From: Geomonas diazotrophica
Lineage (GTDB): Bacteria; Desulfobacterota; Desulfuromonadia; Geobacterales; Geobacteraceae
DNA: 64,000 nucleotides
Assembly: GCF_018919385.1 (NCBI RefSeq)
Contig: NZ_JAHLMF010000008.1
Coordinates: forward strand, 124,001 to 188,000
Direction: 5' to 3'
A program made the position numbers and the translations under genes. The notes under the pieces are model-generated. The model made no database searches. It was not told where the DNA came from and saw only the letters and a list, made by a program, of their open reading frames with translations. Within the stretch, counting starts at the first letter, position 1, and the number at the start of each line of letters is the position of its first letter. Positions 1 through 8,383 of this stretch are shown piece by piece.

Positions 1-1100
1 CCGACGATGCCGCCTCATTCGTCTCGGCGACCTCATCGTCGGCGGAAGAGGTTTATCGTTCCGTCAAGCACGCGGAGTCGCTGATAAACGAATCTGCCAG
101 GATCAGCACCGCGACCACGGCCATCATCTCCGAAAAGGGGATGGTCGCCATTGATGAGGTGACGGACGGGATGAAGCGGATTGGCATCTTCATCGGTTCG
201 CTCATGTCGGCCATCGAGAACCTCGGCGGCAGATCGCGGGACATCGGCAAGATCCTCGGCGTCATGGAGGAAGTCACCGCGCAATCCCGCCTGCTCAGCC
301 TGAACGCCCAGATAATCGCTGCCCAGGCGGGGGAAAACGGCAAGAGCTTCGCGGTGGTAGCGGAAGAAATGAGACTCCTCTCCGACAAGGCGGCGCTCTC
401 GACCCAGGAGATCGACACCATCGTCAAGGTGATACAGCATGAGATCGAGCAGGTCGTCAAGGAGACGCATGACAGCGTCGATGTGGTCAGGGATGGGGAA
501 ACGGTGGTCGGGAAAACGGCCAACGTGTTGATGGAGATCCTGGAGACGTCGCGTCAGGCGACCGACCTCGCCAAAGGGATCGAGCGGGCCTCCATCGAGC
601 AGACCGAAGGTCTGAAGCACGTGGTCAATTCGACTGAGCAGGTGCGCCAGAAGATAGACCAGGTCAACCGCGCCACCAGCGAACAGGAAAAAGGGACCGC
701 TTTCCTGCTGCAGGCGCTCAATCCGATCAAGGACGCCATGGTGGCGACCAAGCGGGGGACCGAAGAGCAGGTGAAGAGCACCAGGTTCATATCGGCAAAC
801 ATAGAGCTGGCCAACCAGAAGAATTACGATATCGCCCGCGCCTCCTCGAACCAGCAGGAACTCAACCAGCGGGTGCTCGAGGCGCTCGAAGACGTGAAAC
901 GTATGGGAAGCTCGACGGTCGAAGAGGTGAAAAGGCTCATCCCCGTTGTCAGCGCCCTGCTCGAAGACATGGATGCTCTGCGGCTGGAGATGTCAGGTTT
1001 CACGGTAACTACAACCAGTGTCGGAGCCGGCGATTCGGGAGGGAAATGGCAAAGCGAACTCAACGCCCCCCTGCCCCTCGTGCCGCTGGAAACGGCATAA
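1..1100 (+). CDS. methyl-accepting chemotaxis protein, C-terminal part (5' end outside window)
   Basis: The frame is open from base 3 with no upstream stop, so the gene starts outside the window. The visible ~366 residues are an alpha-helical coiled coil typical of the cytoplasmic signalling domain of chemoreceptors, which dock CheA and CheW. The hairpin tip is recognisable (LLSLNAQIIAAQAGENGKSF, then FAVVAEEMRLL) but differs from the usual NLLALNAAIEAARAGE form, so CheA/CheW coupling may be unusual. Sensor, membrane and HAMP parts are not visible. No C-terminal CheR-docking pentapeptide is seen. The rhodanese gene follows 14 bases after the stop, so the two are probably cotranscribed. Family assignment is firm; the ligand cannot be inferred. 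Confidence 0.85.
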   Translation, partial: DDAASFVSATSSSAEEVYRSVKHAESLINESARISTATTAIISEKGMVAIDEVTDGMKRIGIFIGSLMSAIENLGGRSRDIGKILGVMEEVTAQSRLLSLNAQIIAAQAGENGKSFAVVAEEMRLLSDKAALSTQEIDTIVKVIQHEIEQVVKETHDSVDVVRDGETVVGKTANVLMEILETSRQATDLAKGIERASIEQTEGLKHVVNSTEQVRQKIDQVNRATSEQEKGTAFLLQALNPIKDAMVATKRGTEEQVKSTRFISANIELANQKNYDIARASSNQQELNQRVLEALEDVKRMGSSTVEEVKRLIPVVSALLEDMDALRLEMSGFTVTTTSVGAGDSGGKWQSELNAPLPLVPLETA

Positions 1101-1114
1101 AAAAGGAGATGCAA

Positions 1115-1894
1115 ATGAAGAAGAACGTTCTGGTCATGCTGATGGGTTTGATCTGTTTGATGCTGGCGGCGGGAGCATCGCTCGCCGCTGAGGGGTATCC
1201 CCTGCGGGCCAAGTACCCCAAGTTGAAGTACATCAGCACCGAGGAGCTTAAAAAGGAGTATGGGCGCGCCGTCATTGTAGACGTCCGCTCCAAGCTGGAA
1301 TTCGACGTCATTCACATCGCCAAGGCGGTCAATATCCCGGTTGCCCAGAAAACCTTCGACAGGGACATCAAGGAACTCAGGAGCAGAAACGAGGCCGGGG
1401 CGATGGTCTTTTACTGCAACGGGCACGCCTGCGAGAAGTCGTATGAAGCCGCGGAACAAGCCGCCAGCGCCGGCCTGCGTAACATCGCGGTCTACGACGC
1501 AGGCATTCACGACTGGGTAACCGCTACCCCCGAGAAAACCACGCTCATGGGGGAAACTCCCGCGGTCAAGTCGCGGCTGATCCCCACCGAGAGGCTGAAA
1601 AGCCACAAGATCAAGTACGCCGAGTTCTCCAAGAAGGCACAGGCGGGTGATGTCATCTGCATCGACATCCGGGAGCCCTTTCAGCGCAAGGAGATCCCCA
1701 AACTGCCGCACCTGCGCAACATCCCTTCCGACAGGCTGGTGCAACTTCTTTCCGGCAGCGAATTCAAGGGCAAGACCCTGCTGATAACCGACGCTGTCGG
1801 CAAGCAGGTGGAATGGATACAGTACTACCTGGAGAAATACGGCATCAAGAATTTCTACTTCCTGGAAAACGGGGTGCTGAGCGCCCAGAACTAG
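1115..1894 (+). CDS. exported protein with two rhodanese-like domains
   Basis: A 259-residue protein with an N-terminal signal peptide (MKKNVLVMLMGL..., cleavage predicted near ASLAA/EGYP), so probably periplasmic. ATG 1115 was chosen over upstream ATGs because an AGGAG box ends 6 bases before it and the signal peptide then begins at residue 1. The first rhodanese domain (about 35-140) has IVDVRS and the active loop CNGHACEKS with Cys101. The second (about 165-255) starts IDIREPF but has no cysteine in the matching loop (LLITDAVGKQ), so it is probably inactive. The family transfers sulfur or serves as a binding module; the substrate is unknown. It follows a chemoreceptor gene by 14 bases and ends at a strong bidirectional terminator. 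Confidence 0.85.
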   Translation: MKKNVLVMLMGLICLMLAAGASLAAEGYPLRAKYPKLKYISTEELKKEYGRAVIVDVRSKLEFDVIHIAKAVNIPVAQKTFDRDIKELRSRNEAGAMVFYCNGHACEKSYEAAEQAASAGLRNIAVYDAGIHDWVTATPEKTTLMGETPAVKSRLIPTERLKSHKIKYAEFSKKAQAGDVICIDIREPFQRKEIPKLPHLRNIPSDRLVQLLSGSEFKGKTLLITDAVGKQVEWIQYYLEKYGIKNFYFLENGVLSAQN

Positions 1895-1936
1895 GTGCAC
1901 CGACCAGAAGGGTAGTTCAAAGATAATTAGCGCAAC

Positions 1937-1969
1937 AAAAGCCTCATCAGGATTCCTGATGAGGCTTTT
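1937..1969. terminator. bidirectional intrinsic terminator
   Basis: A perfect 14-bp inverted repeat (AAAAGCCTCATCAG / CTGATGAGGCTTTT) with a 5-base loop. It is A-rich on one side and T-rich on the other, so it can end transcription from the rhodanese gene (+) and from the converging pdhA operon (-). Confidence 0.9.
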
Positions 1970-2046
1970 GCTATTTTGCTTGCGGGTCAAGTGAACAACT
2001 GCCGGACGGGTACCCCTACCACGACGGGATCGTTCAACCCGACGCT

Positions 2047-3024
2047 TCAGACATAGATATCCTCCCATACGGCGGCGTCCTCGGGCCAGGGGGATTCCTC
2101 CGCGAAGCGGACGCTTTCCTCCACCCGGGCCAGGCAGCGCTTGGTGATCTCCTCGAGTTGCTCCTTGGTCGCGATCCCCTCTTCCAGGAGCCTGCGCGAC
2201 AGGTTGGGAATGGGGTCACGTGTTTTCCAGACGTCGGTCTCGGAGGGACTGCGGTACTTGGCGGGGTCGGACATGGAATGCCCGCGGAAGCGGTAGGTGA
2301 CCGCCTCGATGAAGTAGGGACGCTGGCGCTCCCTCACCCATTCGGCGGCCCGTTTGGTGGCCTGGTACATGGCGATGACGTCCATGCCGTCCACCTTCTC
2401 GCTTGGGATGTCGTAGCCGCAGGTGCGCCGGTGCAGGGCCGCCTGGGCGGAGGCCCGGTGCACCTCGGTCCCGATGCCGTAGAAGTTGTTCTCGCAGATG
2501 AAGAGGACCGGCAGGTCCCAAAGGCGTGCCCAGTTCAGCGACTCGTGGAAGGTCCCCTGGTTCATGGAGCCGTCGCCGAAGAGGCAGGCGGTGACGCGGT
2601 CTTCCTCGAGCAACTGGCTACCCCAGGCAAGCCCGGTGGCGATGGGGAACTGACCGCCGACTATCGCGTACCCCCCCATGAAATTGAGCTCTGGCGCGAA
2701 GAGGTGCATGGAGCCCCCCTTCCCCTTGCAAAGCCCGGTCGCCTTGCCGAACAGTTCCGCCATCACCTTCTTCGGGTCGGCCCCCCTGACGATGGCCTGG
2801 GCGTGGTCGCGGTAGGCGGAGAGGATGTAGTCCTTTTCCTGCAGCCCCGCGGTGCAGCCGACCGCGACCGCCTCCTGTCCCGTGTACAGGTGCAAAAAGC
2901 CGGTGATGTGCCCCTTCGAATACTGCTCGGCGCAGCTCTCCTCGAACTCGCGGCAGAGCACCATCTGCTCGAAAAAGCCGAGCAGCTCTTCCTCGGAGAG
3001 CAGCTCCCTCAGGGTTTCAGCCAT
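2047..3024 (-). CDS. pdhA: thiamine diphosphate-dependent 2-oxoacid dehydrogenase E1 component, alpha subunit
   Basis: 325 residues, the usual length of E1-alpha in heterotetrameric pyruvate or acetoin dehydrogenases. The family decarboxylates a 2-oxoacid with ThDP and transfers the acyl group to E2 lipoamide. The ThDP motif is complete: GDG at 150-152, 26 residues, then NN at 179-180 (GDGSMNQG...CENN). The phosphorylation-loop region YRFRGHSMSDPAKYR is also present. No E1-beta, E2 or E3 gene is nearby, so the partner must be encoded elsewhere. The start codon overlaps the end of the aconitase-like gene by 8 bp, implying translational coupling in the order DUF302, DUF488, aconitase, E1-alpha. 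Substrate (pyruvate, acetoin or branched-chain) cannot be decided from this subunit alone. Confidence 0.88.
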   Translation of the reverse strand: MAETLRELLSEEELLGFFEQMVLCREFEESCAEQYSKGHITGFLHLYTGQEAVAVGCTAGLQEKDYILSAYRDHAQAIVRGADPKKVMAELFGKATGLCKGKGGSMHLFAPELNFMGGYAIVGGQFPIATGLAWGSQLLEEDRVTACLFGDGSMNQGTFHESLNWARLWDLPVLFICENNFYGIGTEVHRASAQAALHRRTCGYDIPSEKVDGMDVIAMYQATKRAAEWVRERQRPYFIEAVTYRFRGHSMSDPAKYRSPSETDVWKTRDPIPNLSRRLLEEGIATKEQLEEITKRCLARVEESVRFAEESPWPEDAAVWEDIYV

Positions 3025-4954
3025 GGTTCTCCTCCTTTACCGAATTGAGCAGCCCCCCCGCCACCAGCTCGCGACGCTCGCGCTCGGAGGCGTGCAAGAG
3101 GGTCACGATCTCGGCACCGTTGACCCGGATGGGGATCTCGGTGACACCGTTCAAGGTCAGCTCCCGCACCCCGGGGATGGTGATGCGGTCACCCTGCTTG
3201 ATCCGGTCGTAGTCGGCGGGGTCCTTGAAGACCAGCGGCAGGATGCCGAAGTTGATCAGGTTGGAACGGTGGATCCTGGCGAAGCTCTTGGCGATCTTCA
3301 CCCTGATGCCGAGGTAGCGCGGCGCCAGTGCCGCGTGCTCGCGCGAGGAGCCCTGGCCGTAGTTGTCACCTCCCACCACCGCGCCGTCCCCCTTTTCCGC
3401 CGCCCGCAGCGCGAACTCGGGGTCCGCCTGCTCGAAGACGAACTTGCTGATGGCCGGGATGTTGCTGCGGAAGGGAAGCACCTTGTTCCCCGCCGGCATG
3501 ATGGTGTCGGTGGAGACATTGTCCCCCACCTTGATGATCACCTCCACGTCGAGCTGGTCCGGAAGCGCCGGGAACTCGGGGAACGGGACTATGTTGGGAC
3601 CGGTCACGATCTCGACCGAGCGGCCATCCTCCGGGGGGACCTGGATACCGGAGTCGTCCACCAGGTAACGGTCCGGGTTCTTGACCTCGGGCCAGGGAAG
3701 GAGCTCGGAGAGCTTGCGCGGGTCGGTCACGACGCCGAACACGCCGGCCGCGGCCGCGGTCTCGGGGGAGCAGAGGTAGACCCGGTCCTCCTTGGTGCCG
3801 CTGCGTCCCGGGAAGTTGCGCGGGAAGGTTCTGAGCGAGACCTGGTTGGTGCCGGGGGCCTGCCCCATCCCGATGCAGCCGAGGCAGCCGGGCTGGTGCA
3901 CCTGCCCGCCGGCGAGGAGCAGCATCATGAATCCGCCGTGTGCCACCACGTTTTCGAGCACCTGGCGACTGCCGGGGTTGATGTGGAAGGCAAGCCCCGG
4001 GGCGATGCGGCGCCTCTCGAGGATGCGGCAGACGGTCATCAGGTCGCGGAACGAGGAGTTCACCGAGCTCCCGACGATGACCTGGTCCACCTTGAGCCCC
4101 TCGATCTCGGAGACCGGTACCACGTTGTCCGGCGACGACGGGCGGGCGATCAGCGGCACCACCTGGGACAGGTCGATCTCGTCGTACTCGTCGTAGCCGG
4201 CGTCCGGGTCGGCGGTGAGTTCGCGCCAGATCTCGCCGCGCCCCTGCGCTTCCAGAAAGGCGCGGGTGTTCTCGTCGCTTGGAAAGACCGTTGTGGTCGC
4301 ACCGAGCTCCGCGCCCATATTGCCGATGGTGGCGCGGTCGGTCGCCGAGAGGGTGGCGACGCCGGGACCGTAGTACTCGATGATCTTGCCCACCCCCCCC
4401 TTCACCGTGTGGCGCCTGAGCATCTCAAGGATTACGTCCTTCCCCGAGACCCAAGGCTGCAGCCGCCCGGTCAATTTCACCCCCCAGATCTTCGGGCAGG
4501 TGAGGTAAAAGGGGTACCCCGCCATGGCGAGCGCTACGTCGAGCCCCCCCGCGCCGATGGCGAGCTGCCCCATCCCCGCCGCGGTGGGGGTGTGCGAGTC
4601 GGCGCCCAAAAGCGTGGTGCCGGGGACGCCGAAGCGCTCCAGGTGCACCTGGTGCGAGACCCCGTTGCCGGGCTTGGACAGGTACACCCCGAACCGCTGC
4701 GCCGCAGTGGCAAGGAAGACGTGGTCGTCCGCGTTCTTGTTGTCGGTCTGCAAAAGGTTGTGGTCGACGTACTGCGTCGCCAGCCCTACCTTTACCCTGG
4801 GTATCCCGGTAGCCATGAATTCCAGCATGGCCATGGTGCCGGTCGCGTCCTGCAAAAGGGTCTGGTCGATCCGGATGGCGATCTCCCGCCCCGGCACCAG
4901 CTCCCCTTCCACCAGGTGTCCCTTCAATATCTTTCTAGCCAGATTGTCTCCCAT
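3017..4954 (-). CDS. aconitase-family hydratase (Aquifex-type), one cluster cysteine replaced
   Basis: A 645-residue protein with the aconitase alpha/beta/alpha core and a C-terminal swivel domain in one chain. ADSHTPTAAGMGQLAIGAGG (118-137) is the classical core motif, and GDNYGQGSSREHAALAPRYL marks the swivel. Family members isomerise citrate and isocitrate, or related acids, using a [4Fe-4S] cluster. Two ligand cysteines are in GCLGCIGMG (C357, C360). The usual first ligand in G-S-C-T-N reads GSSVN here, with Ser297 encoded by TCG. Either the cluster is bound differently or this is a non-canonical hydratase. The start has a good GGGAGG box 5 bases upstream. It is coupled to pdhA downstream and lies 34 bp from DUF488 upstream. 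Confidence 0.82.
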   Translation of the reverse strand: MGDNLARKILKGHLVEGELVPGREIAIRIDQTLLQDATGTMAMLEFMATGIPRVKVGLATQYVDHNLLQTDNKNADDHVFLATAAQRFGVYLSKPGNGVSHQVHLERFGVPGTTLLGADSHTPTAAGMGQLAIGAGGLDVALAMAGYPFYLTCPKIWGVKLTGRLQPWVSGKDVILEMLRRHTVKGGVGKIIEYYGPGVATLSATDRATIGNMGAELGATTTVFPSDENTRAFLEAQGRGEIWRELTADPDAGYDEYDEIDLSQVVPLIARPSSPDNVVPVSEIEGLKVDQVIVGSSVNSSFRDLMTVCRILERRRIAPGLAFHINPGSRQVLENVVAHGGFMMLLLAGGQVHQPGCLGCIGMGQAPGTNQVSLRTFPRNFPGRSGTKEDRVYLCSPETAAAAGVFGVVTDPRKLSELLPWPEVKNPDRYLVDDSGIQVPPEDGRSVEIVTGPNIVPFPEFPALPDQLDVEVIIKVGDNVSTDTIMPAGNKVLPFRSNIPAISKFVFEQADPEFALRAAEKGDGAVVGGDNYGQGSSREHAALAPRYLGIRVKIAKSFARIHRSNLINFGILPLVFKDPADYDRIKQGDRITIPGVRELTLNGVTEIPIRVNGAEIVTLLHASERERRELVAGGLLNSVKEENHG

Positions 4955-4988
4955 CTTAGCCTCCCAAAACCGCGGACCTTCCGCGGAA

Positions 4989-5348
4989 TCAGCCGATGCT
5001 GGAGTCCTCCAGGAGTTCCTTCAGTACGACCGCGTTGTTGTGTTCTTCATCCTTTGCCGCGTAGAGCAGGGTCACCGTGCCTCGGGCGCAAAGCCGGGCC
5101 AGTTCTTTGAGCCGTGCCCCCTCTCCCGCCCCCTCCAACTCCAGGCGGTAGCGCTCCCGGAACTCCTGCCATTTCTCGGGATCATGTCCGAACCAGCGGC
5201 GCAGTTCGTCCGACGGAGCAAGTTCCTTCTCCCAGCGGTCCAGGTGCGCCTTCTCCTTGGAGAACCCGCGCGGCCAGAGCCGGTCCACCAGGACACGCAC
5301 CCCGTCCTGCGCTGCCGGTTCGTCGTATATCCTCTTCAGCCTGACCAT
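4989..5348 (-). CDS. DUF488 family protein
   Basis: 119 residues, the full length of the short YeaO-like branch of DUF488. It carries the family blocks RVLVDRLWPRGFSKEKAHLD near the N-terminus and TLLYAAKDEEHNNAVVL near the C-terminus. The molecular function is not established. It is predicted cytoplasmic, with no signal peptide or membrane segment. Its ATG lies 3 bases after the stop of the SRPBCC-DUF302 gene and has no clear ribosome site of its own, suggesting coupled translation. The aconitase-like gene follows after 34 bp. Confidence 0.85.
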   Translation of the reverse strand: MVRLKRIYDEPAAQDGVRVLVDRLWPRGFSKEKAHLDRWEKELAPSDELRRWFGHDPEKWQEFRERYRLELEGAGEGARLKELARLCARGTVTLLYAAKDEEHNNAVVLKELLEDSSIG

Positions 5349-5351
5349 GGC

Positions 5352-6209
5352 TTAGGCAGGAACCGGGTGCAGCCCGGCCATGACCCGCTGCAGGCTCTGC
5401 TGCACCGAGTAGGAGAGCTCGTTCAACTGATTGTTCCCCACCAGGGAAAGTCCGGCCACCGGGTCCATCACCATCACCACTGTGCGGGATTCGCTGACCG
5501 AGTAAACCGCCACGTTGCAGGGAAGCAGCGTCCCGATGTTGATCTCGGCCCCGAAGGCCTGGTAGGCCAGACCCGGGTTGCAGGCCCCAAGGATATGGTA
5601 GTTGCGGAACTCCTTGTCGAGCTTCTCCTTGAACTTCTGCTTCACGTCGATCTCGAACAGGACCCCGAAACCTTCCCTCTGCAGCGCCTGGTGCACCACG
5701 GGCAGGGCGTCGGCAAAGGGGAGCGCCATGGTGATGCCAAAGGCATACGGTGTGGACAGTGGCTTCGCCTCCAGCGCGTCAAGTGCTTCCGCTTTTTCTT
5801 TCAAATTGATCACCTCTCTTTGGATCTGCTCTGGCAGGTCGCTGCGGATCATCCGCTCGGCCTGGTCGTCCTTGGGCGCCCAGTCGACCTCTATGGTCAG
5901 CACCTGCGGCGCCACCGGGCTTTGCACCGAAGAGGGAACCACCCGGTTCACCACCCGGCCGGTAAAGAGCGGGTGTTCCAGGAGAAAGTAGCGCACCTCG
6001 CCGTGAGTCTTGTCGAGGACAACCTTCTCCTTGATCAGGATCCCGTCCCCCCTTATCTCGCGCAGCAGACCGTTGCCGTAGTGCTGCAGGGTACGCGACT
6101 GCGTCACCCCCGGCAGGTAGGAATGCGGCTGTTCCATTTTTTCGATGAGCAGATTCCACACCGTATCAAGCGCGGCGTGTACTTCGCAGCTATGAGAGAT
6201 CTTGCGCAT
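5352..6209 (-). CDS. SRPBCC-like plus DUF302 two-domain protein
   Basis: 285 residues. ATG 6209 was chosen because GGGAGGTG lies just upstream and the first domain begins immediately. Residues ~1-140 resemble the SRPBCC (START-like, DUF1857/AtaL type) ligand-binding fold: an N-terminal strand MRKISHSCEVHAALDTVWNL, then strands with VVNRVVP and LTIEVDWAPKDD. Residues ~155-285 are a DUF302 domain (YAFGITMALPFADALPVV, GFGVLFEIDVKQ, ILGACNPGLAYQAF, GTLLPCNVAVYSV), a small family often linked to redox stress. I do not know a standard name for this fusion. It is the first gene of a leftward four-gene operon. Ligand and biochemical role are unknown. Confidence 0.75.
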   Translation of the reverse strand: MRKISHSCEVHAALDTVWNLLIEKMEQPHSYLPGVTQSRTLQHYGNGLLREIRGDGILIKEKVVLDKTHGEVRYFLLEHPLFTGRVVNRVVPSSVQSPVAPQVLTIEVDWAPKDDQAERMIRSDLPEQIQREVINLKEKAEALDALEAKPLSTPYAFGITMALPFADALPVVHQALQREGFGVLFEIDVKQKFKEKLDKEFRNYHILGACNPGLAYQAFGAEINIGTLLPCNVAVYSVSESRTVVMVMDPVAGLSLVGNNQLNELSYSVQQSLQRVMAGLHPVPA

Positions 6210-6453
6210 GGCGTGCACCTCCCGCTCGCTCTGCCTCCTAGGTTCATTAGATATTGTATTCCTCCAGCGAAGCAACTGGAATACTTTACCCGATTGTAGA
6301 GGTGCAGCAACGACCGCGCGCGCGTTTTTCATGGGAAAGTGGCGGAAAGGCAAAGGGCTGCCGCTGCGGCTGCCGGCGACAGGGCATACAAAAGGGAGGC
6401 GGGGAAGCGAGGAAGCTACGGCTTGTGTTGGGAGGCGATCTCAACTAAGATAA

Positions 6454-6469
6454 CGCGCTGAACAGCGCG
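6454..6469. promoter_or_regulatory. short inverted repeat in leader of SDR gene
   Basis: A 7-bp perfect inverted repeat CGCGCTG/CAGCGCG with a 2-base spacer, about 23 bp before the SDR start codon. It could be an operator or a leader hairpin. There is no further support. Confidence 0.3.
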
Positions 6470-6491
6470 ACTAGCCTCAGGAGGAACGTGA

Positions 6492-7247
6492 ATGAAAAAG
6501 TGTGCACTCATTACCGGAGCATCGTCGGGATTTGGCGCCGCCTGCGCGCGGGCTTTGGCAGAGCTTGGGTGGAACCTGGTGCTGACGGCCCGCCGCGAAG
6601 AGAAACTGCAGGCGCTCAAGCAGGAGCTTGCCGACAAGACAAAGGTACACGCGATGGTGTTGGACGTGCGAGACGGCGAAGCCGTGGCCGCCGCCTGCGC
6701 CGCCCTGCCGCAGGAGTTCGCCGAGGTGGACCTGCTGGTCAACAACGCCGGGCTCGCCCTGGGTTTGGAGCCGGCGCACCGGGCGGTGCTTCAGGACTGG
6801 GAGACCATGGTGGACACCAACATCAAAGGGGTGATGTACTGCACCCGCGCCATCCTCCCCGGCATGGTTGCCCGCAATCGCGGCCACGTTGTCAACATCG
6901 GCTCGGTGGCCGGAAGCTGGCCCTACCCCGGCGGCAACGTCTACGGCGCCACCAAGGCCTTCGTGCAGCAGTTTTCCCGGAACCTCCGCGCCGACCTCTT
7001 GGGAACCGCGGTGCGGGTCACCAACATCGAGCCGGGGATGGCGGAAACGGAGTTTTCCCAGGTCCGCTTCAAGGGAGACGACGAGATGGCCCAGCGGGTC
7101 TACAACGGGACCGAGCCGCTGCGCCCGGAGGACATCGCCGACATCGTGGCTTGGGTCGCCACGGTCCCCGCGCGGGTCAACATCAACAGCGTCGAGGTGA
7201 TGTCGGTGCACCAGGCCTGGGGCCCCCTCGCGGTACACCGGTCATAG
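6492..7247 (+). CDS. short-chain dehydrogenase/reductase, YdfG-like
   Basis: 251 residues, typical of classical SDRs. The NAD(P) motif ITGASSGFGAACA is at 8-20, NNAG near 85, and the catalytic block is ...NIGSVAGSWPYPGGNVYGATKAF (Ser, Tyr-x3-Lys). An Arg-Arg pair after the second strand (LTARREEK) favours NADP. The sequence resembles YdfG (NADP-dependent 3-hydroxy acid or serine dehydrogenase), including PGMAETEFSQVRFKGD and the C-terminal EDIADIVAWVATVPARVNINSVEVM, but substrate is not proven. A CAGGAGGAAC box lies 5 bases from the ATG. The gene is divergent from the DUF302 operon, with about 280 bp between them. Confidence 0.85.
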   Translation: MKKCALITGASSGFGAACARALAELGWNLVLTARREEKLQALKQELADKTKVHAMVLDVRDGEAVAAACAALPQEFAEVDLLVNNAGLALGLEPAHRAVLQDWETMVDTNIKGVMYCTRAILPGMVARNRGHVVNIGSVAGSWPYPGGNVYGATKAFVQQFSRNLRADLLGTAVRVTNIEPGMAETEFSQVRFKGDDEMAQRVYNGTEPLRPEDIADIVAWVATVPARVNINSVEVMSVHQAWGPLAVHRS

Positions 7248-7326
7248 AGGCGCTTTAATTTCCTCTCTCACTCCGGGGGAGGGAGGGTTGAGGGAGTTGC
7301 CACGTAGAGAGAGTGCAGCTAAAGGG

Positions 7327-7370
7327 CGCCCTCACCCGGCCTTTGGCCACCCTCTCCCGGGGGAGAGGGG
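7327..7370. repeat. dispersed GC-rich palindromic intergenic repeat, copy 1
   Basis: CGCCCTCACCCGGCC, a short loop and GGCCACCCTCTCCC, followed by a GGGGGAGAGGGG arm. Near-identical copies occur at 47794-47838 and 45943-45988 in reverse orientation. It lies downstream of the SDR gene, convergent with the hemerythrin gene. Confidence 0.8.
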
Positions 7371-7496
7371 ATCAAGCGCTACGTCATGCGCTTGCACAAA
7401 CGAGAAAGGGGAGTCCGATGCGTCGGGCTCCCCTTTTCCTTTGTTCTCCTTTGCCGGCCTCTCGCCGCTATCCAGGGGAAGAGCATCTCGCCAGCG

Positions 7497-7958
7497 CTAC
7501 TGTTCGCCGTTCCCCTCGGGGCTCCCGCAGCTGCCGCCATTGCCGTTTCCGTTCTGGCCGGTGTCCTTCAGAAAGTCGATGAATTCCTTGTCCAGCTTGT
7601 TGAAGTGGGAGCGGAGCCACTCGCACATGGCAGTGATGACCGCCACGATCATAAGGGTGTTGTCCCCCTGCTCGACGTGCAGCGACTCCAGGCGCAGCAC
7701 CTCCCTGAAAAAGATCTCGTGCTGCACCTTGTGGGACTGGTAGCCGGGGTACCCAGCCTCCAGCATCAGCTTCTCCTCGTCACGAAAGTGCCAGCGCACG
7801 TACTTCTTGAGAAACCACATCAACCTGCCGACCTCTTCGGCGCCCTTCCTGCTTTTGGCCCCCTTGAGCAGGTCGTCGACGCGGCGCAGCAGCTCCCTGT
7901 GCTGCTTGTCCACCGCCTCGCTCCCCGTTGCCATGTCCTCGTGCCACTGGGTCAACAT
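7497..7958 (-). CDS. bacteriohemerythrin
   Basis: 153 residues, of which ~1-132 are a four-helix hemerythrin domain. All predicted di-iron ligands are visible: His20 (DKQHREL), His57 and Glu61 (HFRDEE), His76 and His80 (HKVQHE), His118 and Asp123 (HFNKLD). These proteins bind O2 reversibly, and in microaerotolerant anaerobes are thought to store, deliver or sense oxygen. The C-terminal ~20 residues are a Gly/Asn-rich low-complexity tail (GQNGNGNGGSCGS). No signal peptide is seen, so it should be cytoplasmic. It is monocistronic, between a repeat and tatA. Confidence 0.93.
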   Translation of the reverse strand: MLTQWHEDMATGSEAVDKQHRELLRRVDDLLKGAKSRKGAEEVGRLMWFLKKYVRWHFRDEEKLMLEAGYPGYQSHKVQHEIFFREVLRLESLHVEQGDNTLMIVAVITAMCEWLRSHFNKLDKEFIDFLKDTGQNGNGNGGSCGSPEGNGEQ

Positions 7959-8078
7959 TTTCCCGTCTCCTTGTCACGCCACGGCAGCTGCAAGCACCCA
8001 CCGAAACCGCAGAACCGATTTCTCAACCGGTTACCTGTTAGATCGGCAGATACCCCTCCTCGCTTGAGGACTTTCGTT

Positions 8079-8107
8079 AAAAAAAAAGCCCCGGGGTCGC
8101 CCAGGGC
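8079..8107 (-). terminator. intrinsic terminator of tatA
   Basis: On the minus strand, GCCCTGGG pairs with CCCGGGGC (one G-T wobble), followed by nine T. It lies 30 bp beyond the tatA stop codon. Confidence 0.8.
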
Positions 8108-8136
8108 CTGGAAAGTATTGATGGAACCTGCCGAAG

Positions 8137-8310
8137 CTAGGCCCTTTTCTCCTCGTTCAGCTGGACCACGTCCTCGCCTGCGGAGGCCTTCTTGAAGTTC
8201 TTGATGCTGCTCCCCAGGGCCTGTCCCAGCTGGGGGAGCTTGGCGGGGCCGACAACAACGAGGGCTATCACGAGCACGATGATCATTTCCGGCATACCGA
8301 ATCCAAACAT
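8137..8310 (-). CDS. tatA: twin-arginine translocase subunit TatA/TatE family
   Basis: A 57-residue protein starting MFGFGMPEMIIVLVIALVVV. It has one N-terminal membrane helix, the hinge GPAKLPQLGQALG, then an amphipathic helix with KNFKKA and a short charged tail. This is the compact TatA layout: the subunit forms the pore that exports folded Tat substrates. No tatB or tatC is adjacent. Its place beside fdhD and the formate dehydrogenase operon is informative because FdnG carries a twin-arginine signal. The stop is 30 bp before a strong terminator. The gap to the fdhD-mobA stop is 73 bp, so it may be cotranscribed at the end of the formate dehydrogenase operon. Confidence 0.93.
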   Translation of the reverse strand: MFGFGMPEMIIVLVIALVVVGPAKLPQLGQALGSSIKNFKKASAGEDVVQLNEEKRA

Positions 8311-8383
8311 TTACCTTCTCCTTTGAACTCCCGCGCCGGGGAGCTGTTGCGTTGACGCCTCTTGGTTCAGACCGCCCCCTGGG

